Shown piece by piece: positions 23,883-35,481 of a stretch of DNA of 64,000 nt. Source of the stretch: Lyophyllum atratum (Eukaryota; Basidiomycota; Agaricomycetes; Agaricales; Lyophyllaceae); NCBI GenBank assembly GCA_014905825.1, contig JACGCN010000023.1, positions 248,001-312,000 on the forward strand, read 5' to 3'. Every line of letters begins with the position of its first letter. The stretch's first letter is position 1. A program made the translations under genes and the position numbers. The notes beneath the pieces are model-generated. The model was not told the DNA's origin and ran no database searches. It saw only the letters and a list, made by a program, of their open reading frames with translations.

Positions 23883-24471
23883 TCAACAGGACGATACGCC
23901 TGCGAGAGTGACCTTCGCAACGATGGGTTTGAGTTGTTCGTCGGTTATGTCACTAGGGGTTCTGCTGTTTCGCGAGATCTTCGAGCCGAGGGTCTACGGA
24001 GGGTCGTTCATGAATGGTTGTAGTAGTAGGCGGTTGAGGAAGGAGTATACGTACAATGATATCCCCTGACTTGAGCGCTGTTGTCTTTTCTATCTTCACG
24101 TCGTTCACGTAGGTACCGAAAGGAGAGTCGAGATCGCGGATATGCACCTGTTGGATCATGTTAGGATCGGTGAGTCTAGACCCTGAGCGGATGAAGGAAC
24201 CGACCTGCTGCCCGTCCCACCATACTGCGCAATGATACGAGCTCAACGGGAGGGGCGATACAGCTGGAGCTCCACTTGTACGTGATGGACGCTGTGGCGC
24301 AAACCAGCCATTCGTTGGTGCGGCGGCACGGGTCTGGCCCGAATCTGAGTCCACCTCCGCTCCTAGAGTGACCCTGACGTCTAGAGACAAAGGAATATAC
24401 TTCGTCTGAAAGGGAAAGCTCCCAGAAACGGCCGAGAGGCTCAGCATCGGTGTGTTTCCCGTAACGCTCAT
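23883..24471 (-). CDS. FHA-domain protein
   Basis: Two exons (24471-24055, 23993-23883), in phase, encode 175 residues. An FHA fold is read over residues about 25-150: YIPLSLDVRVTLGAE, then SSYHCAVWWDGQQ in place of the usual SRxHA strand, then VHIRDLDSPFGTYVNDVKI (the SSNGT-like loop is here DSPFGTYVN), then ALKSGDIITLGSKISRNS after splicing. FHA domains bind phosphothreonine peptides. The Arg/Ser/His pocket is only partly recognisable, so binding strength is uncertain. The second exon supplies ITDEQLKPIVAKVTLAG, a conserved end of this kind of short fungal FHA protein. The ATG at 24471 was preferred to an in-frame one at 24660 that precedes non-conserved sequence. Confidence 0.82.
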
Positions 24472-25212
24472 GATGGTATGTAGGAGGCGCTGCCTTTGAG
24501 AGTGTGGTATAGAGATGCGATGGGGTATATGTACCGCGCTGGGTAAGAAGAGAAAAGAGGGTCTAGAAGAGTGAAGGTTCTGGTGAGTCGACAGAACGTC
24601 CCCCTTTATAATAACATGGAAAGAAGCCTGTAGGTCAGTGTGACGGCCAGGGTCGGTCATCTATCTCGCATAATCAAGACGGTATGGCTGAGAATACCAT
24701 AGATCGGCTCGACGACATGATGTGCAAGCGCCAAAGGAGTGAACGAGCACCCCATATAGAAGTTCTCAACGCAAGGGTGCGATTCTAAGTCAGCGGCACA
24801 CGTTTTCCGGGCCGCAATGTGGACGAAAATCGATTTGAAACCATAAGGAAAACGATCGATGTCGCCGTTGCGGGCGTCGACGAAGCTCATGCCTCAAGGC
24901 CGCAGATACGTCCCATCGATATGGCGCAACATAGGTCCCTTCCTTTGGGGGCGTTTCGGTCGGCGGAATCGAGCAGCCGCACCTTGGACGTATATCTCAC
25001 ATGCGTATCACCGCGGAATTGCAGCTAAGTGGGCCGTTTTCAAGAGTGCGAGATAATGAAATGTGAGGCAGCGGATGGGTGTGTCCAAGTCCGAATAACC
25101 GGCCCTTGAGCAAAGTGTTCTCACGTGACAAGATTTTTTTCGTGGAAATTATTGAACTTGGCACGCCCACGCAAAAGGCCAGACAGAAATCGGTGGCCGT
25201 TGTTGGCAAATA
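24472..25212. other. Divergent intergenic region
   Basis: About 740 bp between the divergent FHA and ribosomal-protein genes; presumed promoters, and no gene seen. Confidence 0.4.
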
Positions 25213-26329
25213 ATGTCTGGTCCTCTTCGCCGTCTGAGTTCCTCACTTAGTACCCTTACATCTCTCCCAATACCCTCAAGATTCCCAACACCAGGTCAGT
25301 AACCTTTCGCGTCGGCGCATCGGCAGAGAATTGCTGTGTTCAACTGACCATATGACTTATAGGTGCAAAAGCACGAAGATACTCGGCATTCGCGCTCAAG
25401 ACGCGCTCGGAAGAACAGCCAAGATCTGCACCTCAACGGATATCCCAACGAGGCCGCCCACGAGTAGGCTATGTTGACGAGGACGAGTCGTTCGAGTCGC
25501 AGGAGACATTTGACTCGAGTGTGCGCGGTGGAAGGGTGGAGACTGCTGTGACGGAGGAGAAGAGTTGGAATGGACCGCGTTCGACGTGGAAGAATCCAGA
25601 ACCGCGCTTTGCTGAGCATCTGAATGCCCTATTTCCAACGTTGCAGTTCCCCCCGGAACTTGCCCGGCGAGTCTTGACACATGCGAGCCATCCAGCAGCT
25701 GTACATGGGCATAATGCTGCTCTCAGCTTCACAGGTATGTCTATCTAAGCTGCATAGTTTCGCACTCTTATACGCAACGCCTTAGGTCGCAGGGTGCTGG
25801 AATCTTACCTCCTGCTCATGCTGAGTTCAAGCCCAGCGCTGAAACGGTCACACGACATGGATGAGATAGTAGCAAATACCTTCAACTCTTATACATTAGG
25901 GGAAACCGTTGGCTCGAAGTGGGGACTCGGCCGTGCTGTGCGGTGGACACCAACACTTCCTGCGTCCCAACTCAAGCCGGACCTCGACCAGCGTGAGCTG
26001 TTACGTAGCGTTGGCCTTTTCAAGATACAAGGGGACGCTGTTGGGGCTGTCATGGGCGGAATTTTCTATCAGTTTGTGAGTGTCCCATGCTTTCTTCACG
26101 CACTATTCCCATCGTCCCCATCATCACGTTCGCTTCGTATCGACTCATCATATTTTAGGGCGGCTCGGTGGCACATCGAGTGTTCCATACACGAGTTCTA
26201 CCACATCTGGTCGGCCGCGGCCTTCCAGAAACCTTTCGTAAGGATGTTCGGGCGGCGTGCGAGAGTATGGGCGGCGAAGACGGGAAACTTCTTCTCCTGG
26301 ATACACCAACAGCTCAGACGGCATTATAA
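25213..26329 (+). CDS. RNase III-like mitochondrial large-subunit ribosomal protein (mL57/mL44 type)
   Basis: Four exons (25213-25294, 25363-25734, 25786-26075, 26159-26329), in phase, encode 304 residues. The start is Ser/Thr/Arg-rich with few acids (MSGPLRRLSSSLSTLTSLPI), as in mitochondrial targeting peptides, followed by a charged linker. The folded part starts near residue 107 with an RNase III-like domain: HLNALFPTLQFPPELARRVL, then THASH, then HNAALSFTGRRVLESYLLLM, then LGRAVRWTP, then GDAVGAVMGGIFYQFGGSVA. In true RNase III the second of these blocks carries acidic catalytic residues; here it reads ALSFTGRR, so the domain should be structural, as in yeast Mrpl15 (mL57) and Mrpl3 (mL44). 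I favour mL57 from length and layout, without certainty. Confidence 0.78.
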
Positions 26330-27091
26330 AAAACCATATAATTCCTATATCAATAAGCTATCAGGATTGTGAGTCTTGTATACTTGCTTGCAGTGATGAT
26401 CACCACTAACTTCTGTTCGCTTGCAGTTAGTTCCATTCATTACCCATAATATATCTATTTCGCTATCGAAGCATCGAATTACAGTCACCCTCGCAAGTTA
26501 TCGTTCTCCACTCGCGAACATGTCCTTCCTATTTAGGACAGTCAAGAAAAGGAAGAAGTCCCAATAATTTGCCTACGTCTTCATTGAGCTTTAGCATCCT
26601 CTTCTATATTCACAAACGCAGATCGGGGCTAATCAAGACGTGTCATTTTCTTCCACACCCAGACTTCTGACGATGCTTCCTAAATTTGGCCAGACGTCAT
26701 TTCCCTCAAAACTCAAGTCGGCCTAGGGAGACCTCTCAAAACCTGACCTCCGCACTTCGAAATGGTGTATGCAATATGTCTCCACGTCTTGTTTCAACTT
26801 CAAGGTGCCATTCTGTAGTCATTTGGTGTGCAACAGCTCACGTGACTGGTCCATTTTCCTGAAATAGGGATATCACCCCCCTTTAGCCCACGCTGTCAAG
26901 CCAGTCGCTGCAATAGGTTGAGAGTCTGTCCACGAGACTCGCTTGCATAAGAAATCCACAACTTCTCCACTTTCAAGCCGAAGCCAACCCGTCATAAATT
27001 TGCCAGCGCACCAATCATTGATGCTCTCCAATCAACTTTTAACCCCCAAGTCCACAGTGGTCGAGGAAGAAACACTTGGTTCATCGCCCAC
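26330..27091. other. Intergenic stretch
   Basis: About 760 bp between the ribosomal-protein stop and the glycosidase start. Nothing recognisable beyond presumed 3' and promoter sequence. Confidence 0.4.
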
Positions 27092-28491
27092 ATGCATATG
27101 CGGAGGCCTGCGGTTGTATTGGTCGCCTTGATCACCTCCTGGTCCAGCGCTTCTACCTTAGGCACGAAGCCAGAGAACCCAGACGTCATCGCCTTTCCCT
27201 TCTCCCCAGGCTTCCCCATTCAAAAGGTCCTCGACCTCGCCATAGCCATCTCTACACATTCATGGGAGTTCGGTACCGCGACTGAGGCGCTTCTGGAACT
27301 CTACGATCCAGGCCTATCCGTCTTTGGTGACTCCCCGTTCGAGGAAGCGAAAACACTCATTGAAGGGCCGAGTAAGGGGAAGGGGGAGGGTGGTGTCTCG
27401 ACGTCGGGCCTACCCCGCGGATTGGCGTACGCGGCAAGCAAGATCGTCATCGGGACTGGTGCGAATGCGCTGGCGGACGGAGATGGGGCGGTCGGTGATC
27501 CGGCGAGTCTGGGCGTCAGTGCCGTGCTTCTTGGAAAACGGCGGGGGTTGGAAAAGTTTGCGAATGCCGCCAAAGAGACAGTCGAATATGTCACACAGGG
27601 CGCGCCGAGGGCTTCTAATGGTGCAATCTCCCATCGGGTAGACATCGTGGAGTTATGGTGAGTTTCCCAGCGCGTCTGTTGCAGAGTCCTTGCTCAATCT
27701 ACCTGTCGGTCGCTCGCAGGTCGGATTTCGTGTACATGGCACCCCCGTTCTTAGCGTACTACGCTGCGGACACTTCTAACATCACACTCCTGCGTGAATC
27801 CGTTGCTCAATGCAAGCGATACCGTGACCTCCTTCAAGTCAACCGTTCATCCCCCCAGACGCCTTTCACAGGGCTGTGGCAACACATACAAGGGCCGCAG
27901 CACGATGACCCGGGTCTGTGGTCAACCGGGAACTCATGGGCGGCAGCGGGCATGGCGCGTGTACTCGCTACAGTACTCAAAGCACCTTTCCTCCGAAACA
28001 GCAAAAGCAAAGAGAACCTGCAGTGGCGGAGCGATGCCGTCAGCGGCCTGACAGCGTGGATCAAGGAGATTGTGGATGGGGCAATGGATGCTGGCAAGGG
28101 CTCGTATGCAGGGGGCTTGATAAAGAATTACTATGATAAGCCGGAAACGTTTGGGGAGACGTCGGGGAGTGCGCTCATGGCTGCGACAGTGTACAGGATG
28201 GTCGTCCTGAGCCCAGGGGTGTTTGGTCGGGGTGACGCACGAAGGAAATATATTCAGTGGGCCGATGAGATTAGAAACACCCTCGGAGGTGAATTCTTCG
28301 ATGTCATCAGCGGGGGAGACTTGGACCATGTGGATAGAGGGAACGGGACTGTGCGGCCGGCGGTCAACCCTCTTGGTTGGGGGGATGTGAATCCTTGGAT
28401 GACGGGCAGTCCCGAGGGTCAGAGTTTTGTCGTTCTTTTGTATGCGGCTTGGAGAGACTGTGTTTTGGCGCGTATATGCCGTAGGGGTTGA
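27092..28491 (+). CDS. Secreted six-hairpin glycosidase, GH105/GH88-like
   Basis: Two exons (27092-27657, 27720-28491) join within a Trp codon to give 445 residues. A signal peptide covers about residues 1-22 (MHMRRPAVVLVALITSWSSA). The body has the layout of unsaturated rhamnogalacturonyl hydrolases (YteR-like, (alpha/alpha)6 barrel): a helical N half, then WSDFVYMAPPFLAYYA near residue 190, TGLWQHIQGP, GLWSTGNSWAAAGMARVL, ETSGSALMAATVYRMV and LGWGDVNPWMTGSPEGQSF. The Asp of the SDFVYMAPP block corresponds by analogy to an active-site Asp, which I infer and did not align formally. Such enzymes act outside the cell on unsaturated uronic disaccharides after pectin lyases. Fungal members are diverse, so the substrate is tentative. 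Confidence 0.7.
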
Positions 28492-28844
28492 CAGTATGGT
28501 TGATTGTATTTATAGCCAATGTATCGAAAATGAAACCATGTTGTTGGAAAGTGGCGTCTGAGGACAGATGTACAAGAAGACTTTTGCTACCTTTTTTGCT
28601 ACCTTTTGTTGGTGGCCAGATGGAGGCGGACGTCACCTATATATTTTTATCACACTTGACCTTATCTCGCTCGGTTACATATGTAAAAGAATTCAGAGGC
28701 GCAGTGTTCCTAAGATAATGATATGTACTAGAGTCCAAATGTAAATAGGTCGATTAAGGTCAATAGACATGATGTAGCATAATGACGATCCAACATCCAT
28801 CCCCAAGAATCATCACGATTCACGGGCCGTAAGGTCAATGACAC
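28492..28844. other. Short convergent intergenic region
   Basis: 353 bp between the facing ends of the glycosidase and oxygenase genes; nothing recognised beyond presumed 3' untranslated sequence. Confidence 0.4.
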
Positions 28845-31800
28845 CTAATTTGACGGGATCCACGGTGGGTACTGGGGCCTTTTCCTCTTCATTCCCACCA
28901 TAGAAAGGCCCGCCGCGGGACCTGTAGCCGGATTGATGGACGAGGAGGCCAAGGGAACACGGACTGGATGGACAGTGCCTGGAAAGGCTGAGATAGCCTG
29001 CCAGGAGGTGGTGCCTGACAAAGTTAAGTTCTCCGCCCGGAAGTCCACATCGAGCGTGAAATACTGTGCTCCTCTCAGCGCATCAATAAGATCGCCATAC
29101 CGGTTGCCCATCAGGTTGCAGAGGTCTTGGTCATCGCCGATGCTCCTGAGAAACACTTTGGCCCGTTCGACGCGCCCAGCCCACGTCTGAGTAGCGACGA
29201 TCTCGGGAGACTTTGTGACTTCCAAACCATGGGGGGAACCCTTCCGTATTGTGTCATATGTAACGAGATCTCGCGCAGTATACAGACGGTCTTCCAAGTG
29301 CCGGCGGTGTTGCGCAACTAAGCGGAATGTCTCTCGAGCCGTGCCACCCGTGAGGAAGGAGTCCAAATCACGACAATTTCCGCACCCGCAGCCGATCTTC
29401 GGGATATTTGTCTGAGGGATATGACCAGGAGTCACTAAGACGTCACGGAGGTAGTATCCTACCAGAAGCTGCAGGAAGTTGGAGAATGGGTATGACTGTC
29501 GGAGAGCCACTCCTTTCGCACGCATGAGATTCCTCAAACGGGGTACTAGAGGGGTATAAAGTTTTGGGAACTTGTCGACCGCAGGATCTTGGACCTGCAA
29601 AAGCTTGATAAACAGCAGGATGCATGGCGCCACGCGGCCGGTGAGGAGACACAGGTCTATGATCTCGATGACGCGTTCGATTTTCAATTCCTGTGTGACA
29701 GCTAGCTGCCGCCCGTTGGAAGGTATGTCGTCATGGCCTGAATCCGATTCTTCTGCAGCCGGTTCTTCTGCGACCACAAACTGGTCCCACTCGAGGACGA
29801 CAAGATTTAAGAGGTCTTCCATTAGGCCGTCAAAAGGATTCCTTTCCGGTAATTGGCTTTCAGTCTTTGAATGAAGCTTCGAGGATGGCTGCTCTGGTAT
29901 ACCGTCCTTTTGCTCGTGCAGAGCCTTCACGAAGGCGACCTTGAACGGGTATATTGAGAGTTTCTTTCTCAGTTGGGGCAGTATGCTAGTTCGAATATCA
30001 GCAAACGCCGGTGTTGGACATGACTACGAATTGACTCACACTTGAACAAGGAATATGACCCCTTTGACCCGAGCGACGGCGATGATTGCAGGAACGTCTT
30101 CAATCGTGGGGGAGTCCAGCGACTCAAAAGCACGTGCGGATTGCTCCTTAGCCCATGCCTGGACTTGGTTGAATTCCTCAGGATCCGCATGTTGAGGAAG
30201 CGTCCGGATGAAGTGAAGCCGGTCATTCAACCCCGGTGTGTTCCTTATCATCTCTTCGAAGCTGGCAGGGAATCAATGGCTAAGCGCCTATGTCACAATT
30301 ATTGAGATAGCACCGCTGACCTTGAACACACGTTCTGGAAAGTAAACATCTTCCACGCTCGGTTGATATGGCTATTAGCGCCGAGCTTGTTTGTCGTGAG
30401 GGAGCCACTCTTCTTGGCCACTGTCTTCCACATGTCGAGGTCTTTGCGTCTCAGAGCGTAGTCCGACATGAAAGCAACCGCCGTTTGGTCGCCCCCAGCT
30501 GCGAATAAGATGTCGGGTGCATCTTTTTCGTGCATGAGGACGAGCACCGTTCGGCGATAATCTGAAAAAACTCTTAATCACAAAGAAGCGACTTGTAAAA
30601 AAAAGTAACGACTAACAATGCTCCAACGAGCGAGCATGCTATGCACCAAAGTCAGATTCAAGTACTCCTGGGAGTCACCATAGTCCACTCACCTTCTTCA
30701 TCCATGATGCGTATTCCGTTTCATCCGGGTCCACCTCTTCGAATGGCTCCTTCGGAATAAGATTCTCCTCCCCAATATGGAACGGCTTTTCATCTACGAG
30801 TAAATTTCCAGCGAGATCTACCAGAGAGTTCAAAGTCAAAGTTGTTTTGGTAACTTTTCCCATGTCTGGCCCACTATCGGAATCCTCATCGGAGGAGAAG
30901 CCGGCGTAGTAGTCGGCAGTATACTTCCCATATCTCCCATAACAAGTATCGTCATCGTCGAACTCATCATAAAGTCCACGCCTCCCACCACGGTAGTCAT
31001 TTGCAATCCCCGAGACGTGGTACTCCAGGTTTGCGAGGCAGACCATGTACCCGAGCACTTCCGCCCCGGCCCGCAAATTCGTAACCAGGTCCTCGTCTGC
31101 TCCTCTCAGCGTTTCAGACCCTGCTTGGAGGTCGTCTCCACTGTACTCATCGTCAAGGAGATAGGCAACGAGGCTGTGGTCCGTCTCTTCATCATAAGCA
31201 CCCTTCTTCCACTTGCGTAGAACGTGACGAAGGCAAGTTAGAGCTGTGCTGACGACAGGGACTGTGGGCCGAGGTACACCTGGTACACTGTTGATAAGCT
31301 TATACGAGAGGGCCAGGCGGTAGCCGGATGTCAAGGGCTTGAATTCGTGCTTGACTTCGGTATACCACGCCAGTACCGTGGTAGAACGGAGGGAATTAGT
31401 CGCCAGATCGATGACTTGCGTTGACGAGGAATGAGATAAGTGTACCTGTCCGCCGGTACATGGTGATGGCAGAACAATGGTCACGGTGGCGAAGATGCCA
31501 TCTGCGTTGTCGGTGCTACATGGGAGGCGAAGGTAAGCCTAAATGCAGCGCGTAAAAGAGAAGGACGTACTTCTGATGTGATGAAAAGCTAGTTATGATG
31601 TTCAGCGATGAATAGGACGTGATGACTACGCGATGGCTTACTGGGACCCTGGCTCATACAGGAGGAGCTTATGCAGCTCGCATCTTGGGGGAACGGCGGA
31701 GGACGCAACCCCAAGGGTTTCACACACAGTGGTCACCACGTGGGTTCTGACGAAGGTAGCCCAGTCTGGATTATCGAACTTCACTTTGGCCGGTTCGATT

Positions 31801-32182
31801 TCCCAGGTTTGTCCAAAAGGCGCGCGAGCAGAACACCTGATGATGGCTTGGGCATCCCGCGGGCTGAGAGGAAGCCCCACATATCCCAGGCCTTCGATGT
31901 TGAGACAAAGATTTGGCGCTGTCGGTGCTACAGCAGCGTAGTAATAGCTAGCAATAGAATCGAAGTCACCCCGCAAGGCATCCTTCAGGTCGTCCTGCAT
32001 GAGACGCGACTGGCGTGAGTATGTTTTGAACCGGAAAATAAAGAAAGGAGCGCGCGTACCCTGAAATCTTCGCCGTCAGAGACTTCAGAGGACGCATCCT
32101 CTATCGCGTCATCACCCTCTATCGTGCCACTGATTCCACCGTCGAAGATAGTCTCTTCCCGCGTGTCGGTCGGTTGCGTCAT
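28845..32182 (-). CDS. Large 2OG-Fe(II) oxygenase-superfamily protein
   Basis: Seven exons (32182-32060, 31994-31642, 31515-30693, 30638-30617, 30561-30321, 30261-30042, 29939-28845), in phase, give 958 residues. Residues about 60-240 have the oxygenase layout: LNIEGLGYVGLPLSPRDAQA, then KLLLYEPGS, then HTDNADGIFATVTIVLPS, then TGGQVHLSH, then TTVLAWYTEVKHEFKP followed by LTSGYRLALSY. The iron-binding triad would be His159-x-Asp161 and His215, with Arg225 to hold 2-oxoglutarate. His159 is split by the second intron (CA/C). The remaining 700 residues are helical and unassigned; a CxCGNC motif (CGCGNCRDLD) lies near residue 785. Start ATG 32182 is preferred because the decayed paralogue keeps an ATG at that place but not upstream. 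The substrate is unknown; the domain may be catalytic or structural. Confidence 0.78.
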
Positions 32183-32300
32183 GTCGTTTTTCTGTGCCAA
32201 AGATTTAGATTCGGATTCTGCTTCTACATATCAAGGAAAAGTCACCAAGAGATGTGAGTTTAGAACTTTTGCAGGAGGAGCCACTTCATTGCAATCTGCC

Positions 32301-32307
32301 TTTTATA
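32301..32307 (-). promoter_or_regulatory. TATA box of the 2OG oxygenase gene
   Basis: On the minus strand TATAAAA lies 118 bp upstream of the ATG at 32182. The aligned place in the decayed copy near 17.85 kb has lost it. Confidence 0.5.
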
Positions 32308-32705
32308 ATCGATTTGAACAATGCCTGAAAGGATTTCTTTGTTGTTTCATGCGGCTTTCTGTGGCATGAGATTCGCCTCGGTCGGCGATGGCCACCGCTT
32401 TCATGGCCACTACAAACTGCGCCTGTTTGTGAGCTATTTCAGGATTTTTCCCGCCCGGCGCGGTTTCTGATAGTAGACACAATGTATGATCATGGCAAGA
32501 TAACACTTCAAGTTGTTGACCGCGATGTGACGCATTGGACGCGTCGGTCACAGTTGCCACATCGGGGGCCAAGCTGCTTGGCAGCACCCTTGCTGGCAAA
32601 CAACAAATTGCTCCCGCACTTCCTCGGTCCTACTATGACGAACTCTTATCGTACCCCGAAGCGATAGCCGCTATAGGACTACTACCTTTTTGAAGGTAGC
32701 AGCCC

Positions 32706-35011
32706 ATGGTAAATAATGCTGCGCAGGAGACTGAACAGCTCCTGTATACCGAAGGAAGGCCTGAAGTGTATGGGTCAACCACCGCGATCACCTATAGGAG
32801 CGCTCTTGATGGCCCAGCTGCAATACACAGGAGTGTAGGAGATGGTACGTCCCGCTGTGCCGTATATCAACCTTTTACAAGGTCCTCATTGCTCTTAACA
32901 GGAAGAGAAGTTGGAGAGTCCTTTGACAATATTCCCCAGGGGAAGCGGCAGCTAGGTGAGTAGTATTTCGCTCAGAACCATCAGGAGACAGACTGGATAT
33001 GTGTAGGCCTATTCAGCGTTGTGTTTCTGATTTTTAACCGCGTCATTGGAACCGGGTGAGTCGAGTCACTTGCCAACGCTTAGCCGTTCACTGACACAAG
33101 TCCTTTCCTACAAGAATATACGCAACTCCCAGTGTTATATTGCGCACCTCGGGCAGTGTTGGTGTCGCCCTTCTAATGTGGCTTGTAGGTGCCCTTATTG
33201 CTGCCGCCGGAACAGCAGTCTACATAGAACTTGGCACTGTAAGCCATCCCGAGGTTAAATATACTACGCTTCCTGAACATCACCCAGGGACTACCACGCA
33301 GTGGCGGCGAGAAGAACTATTTGGAATTCATCTATCGCCGCCCGAAGTATATGATGACTTGCGCTTTTTCTGTGTACGCCCTCATAACTGTGCGTCTGCC
33401 GCGGTTCCCTGCCTATCCGTCCTTTTGACATCCTTCAGGGGTCCGCTGCAGCAAACAGCGTGGTATTCGGAGAATGTGAGTGTCCTTATTTGCTCTACTT
33501 TCTGCAAATATCGAGCTTTTCCTTCCAGATGTCGTTCACTCGCTTGGGTTGACGCCATCCCGCTATAATACTCGTTTTGCGGCCTTCCTGTGTCTGACAT
33601 TCTGCCTTCTCGCCCACGGAACGTTACATAAAGTAGGGCTGCGCATCCAGAACACCCTTGGATTTTCCAAGCTCGTCATCCTTTGCGCAATCGCCGTCTC
33701 GGGCGTCTTTTGCCTTATTGGCGTTCCTGGGTTCGCCGTGAAAGATGGTTATGAGAAGCCCAGGAATTTTGAGTGGGACAAGATGTGGGAGGGCAGTGGC
33801 ACTGGGGCGAACGCATTTGTTACGGCGCTATATAACGTCATCTGGTGAGTGTCATGCACTTACGTGCGGAAAAATTCTCATTGTGCTGTTGGAAGGTCGT
33901 TCATAGGTTACTCTAACGCGAATTATGCGCTTTCGGAAATCAAAGATCCCATACGAACAATCAAGCGAGCAGCTCCTCTGGCCATGCTGTTCGTCACGAT
34001 GGTGTATATGTTTGTCAATATCGCCTACTTCGCCGCCGTGTCGAAAGACGACATCCTCGGGAGCCGCAGGATTGTTGCGTAAGTGTTATGAATTGATCAA
34101 AGTAGTCACCTCGCTAATCGCATCGGCCTTCAGTGCTCTTTTTTTCCGTAATCTATATGGACCCACTACCGAAAAGGTGTTGATACTCGTCATTATTGCT
34201 ATCTGTCTTGCTAATATCATTCTCCCAGGCGCTTAGCGTTTTCATTGCTTTATCGGTCTTAGGCAACCTCCTCGCCGGTCAGTTCTCTCAAGGACGAGGT
34301 AAGTCGCGGTACCAATGTAACGTGACTTCCTGTAACCTACTATCTATCACAGTCGTACAAGAACTTGGGCGAGAAGGGATATTCCCGTATCCTTCGTTCT
34401 TCGCGAGCAACAAGCCGTTCAACGCACCTTTGGCTGGCCTCTTCACACAATATGTGGTTTCATGTGCCTTCATGATCGCACCACCACCTGGCGATGCCTA
34501 CTTGTTCATGATCAGCTGTGAGCCTCTTCTTTCCATGAGCCATGTCAAGTCCCAACGCTAAGGATCTCCTACAGTATCATCTTACTCCCTCGCTATCATC
34601 AATACCCTTGTTGCATTCGGGCTTCTCCTCCTATACACACCCAAATACCATGAATGGGACTGGAACCCCCCGTTCCATGCCCCTAAAGTCGTTATCGTGC
34701 TTTTCTGCCTCTCCAACGCCTTCCTCGTCATCGTCCCCCTAATCCCGCCCAGCCATGGGTCCAGAGTCTACGAGAATCTTCCGTATTGGGTATATCGTCC
34801 TCGTCGTCTTCCCCCAGGATATTGCTGACGCGTTCTTTGGCTTTAGCTGCACGTCTTTGTGGCATACCTCGTGTCACTGATTGGGGTGGCATACTGGTAT
34901 ATTCGCTGTGTCTGGCTGCCCAGGAGGAATGGTTACAGACTGGAGCGTCAGTGGATCTTACAGGAGGATGGGGTTCCCAGATATGTATTCCGCAAGGTCG
35001 CGAGAGATTAG
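32706..35011 (+). CDS. MUP1-like high-affinity amino-acid (methionine) permease, APC superfamily
   Basis: Thirteen exons (32706-32844, 32902-32955, 33007-33055, 33115-33238, 33288-33389, 33439-33475, 33529-33844, 33896-34078, 34134-34176, 34229-34298, 34353-34517, 34575-34789, 34847-35011), in phase, encode 553 residues. The first about 75 residues are soluble; then come about 12 helices. Diagnostic blocks are NRVIGTGIYATPSVILRTSG in helix 1 (the GTGI substrate loop), TGLPRSGGEKNYLEFIYRRP, IWSFIGYSNANYALSEIKDP, and REGIFPYPSFFASNKPFNAP. This is the order seen in yeast Mup1/Mup3 and related LAT-type carriers. It should sit in the plasma membrane and import methionine or other neutral amino acids. 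It diverges from the oxygenase gene across 523 bp. Confidence 0.92.
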
Positions 35012-35433
35012 TGGTTGGCCTTTTTTGATGATTTGCCTTGAACATTTTCATGCATGGACCGATTGATCTTGCGGAACATAGCCCTTTGCCAGTAGAGGCA
35101 TCGCCGCTTGCTGTACACTATGACAAGCCTGCCGTACATACTTCTCATCCACGATGAGATCTCTGCCGTTCTTCCGAGATCGTAGTTGACAGACCGTGAT
35201 GAATGTCGTTGCTTTTGGATGACCCGAATGTCATAGGCTGACATCCGCCCTGTTCATTCCTAAATTTCTGTCATGCAATGTTGCCCCATTTCGGTCATGC
35301 CTGTCGGCGTGGAAACGAGGCTGTGGCTGTCAATGAAATTAATGGTCAAACGGGGTGGCTGTGCTCACAGGATTCGGAACGGGTCACGATTTTCCGAGAG
35401 CCCCCACTTACACTTGTACTTGAACTTTGGAAC
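35012..35433. other. Intergenic region
   Basis: About 420 bp between the permease stop and the 7-bp repeat that precedes the first double F-box gene; no gene seen. Confidence 0.4.
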
Positions 35434-35461
35434 TTGAAGCTTGAAGCTTGAAGCTTGAAGC
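35434..35461 (+). repeat. Four tandem copies of TTGAAGC
   Basis: TTGAAGC repeats four times without a mismatch, flanked by related imperfect units (CTTGAACTTTGGAAC before, TTGAGC after). It lies 20 bp before the ATG of the double F-box gene, so it is probably within its leader or core promoter. Confidence 0.9.
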
Positions 35462-35481
35462 TTGAGCTTTGACGTACGCAA

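Noticed and set aside
27301..27645. 114-codon minus-strand frame in the glycosidase gene
   Set aside because: Antisense shadow of a GC-rich exon; no domain and no start context.
31500..31642. One-base deletion destroying the HxD motif of the oxygenase
   Set aside because: It appeared only with the acceptor ending at 31539. Using the acceptor ending at 31516 restores phase and gives a normal His-x-Asp.
35434..35461. CRISPR-like array
   Set aside because: Units are 7 bp with no spacers; it is a simple tandem repeat in a eukaryotic genome.
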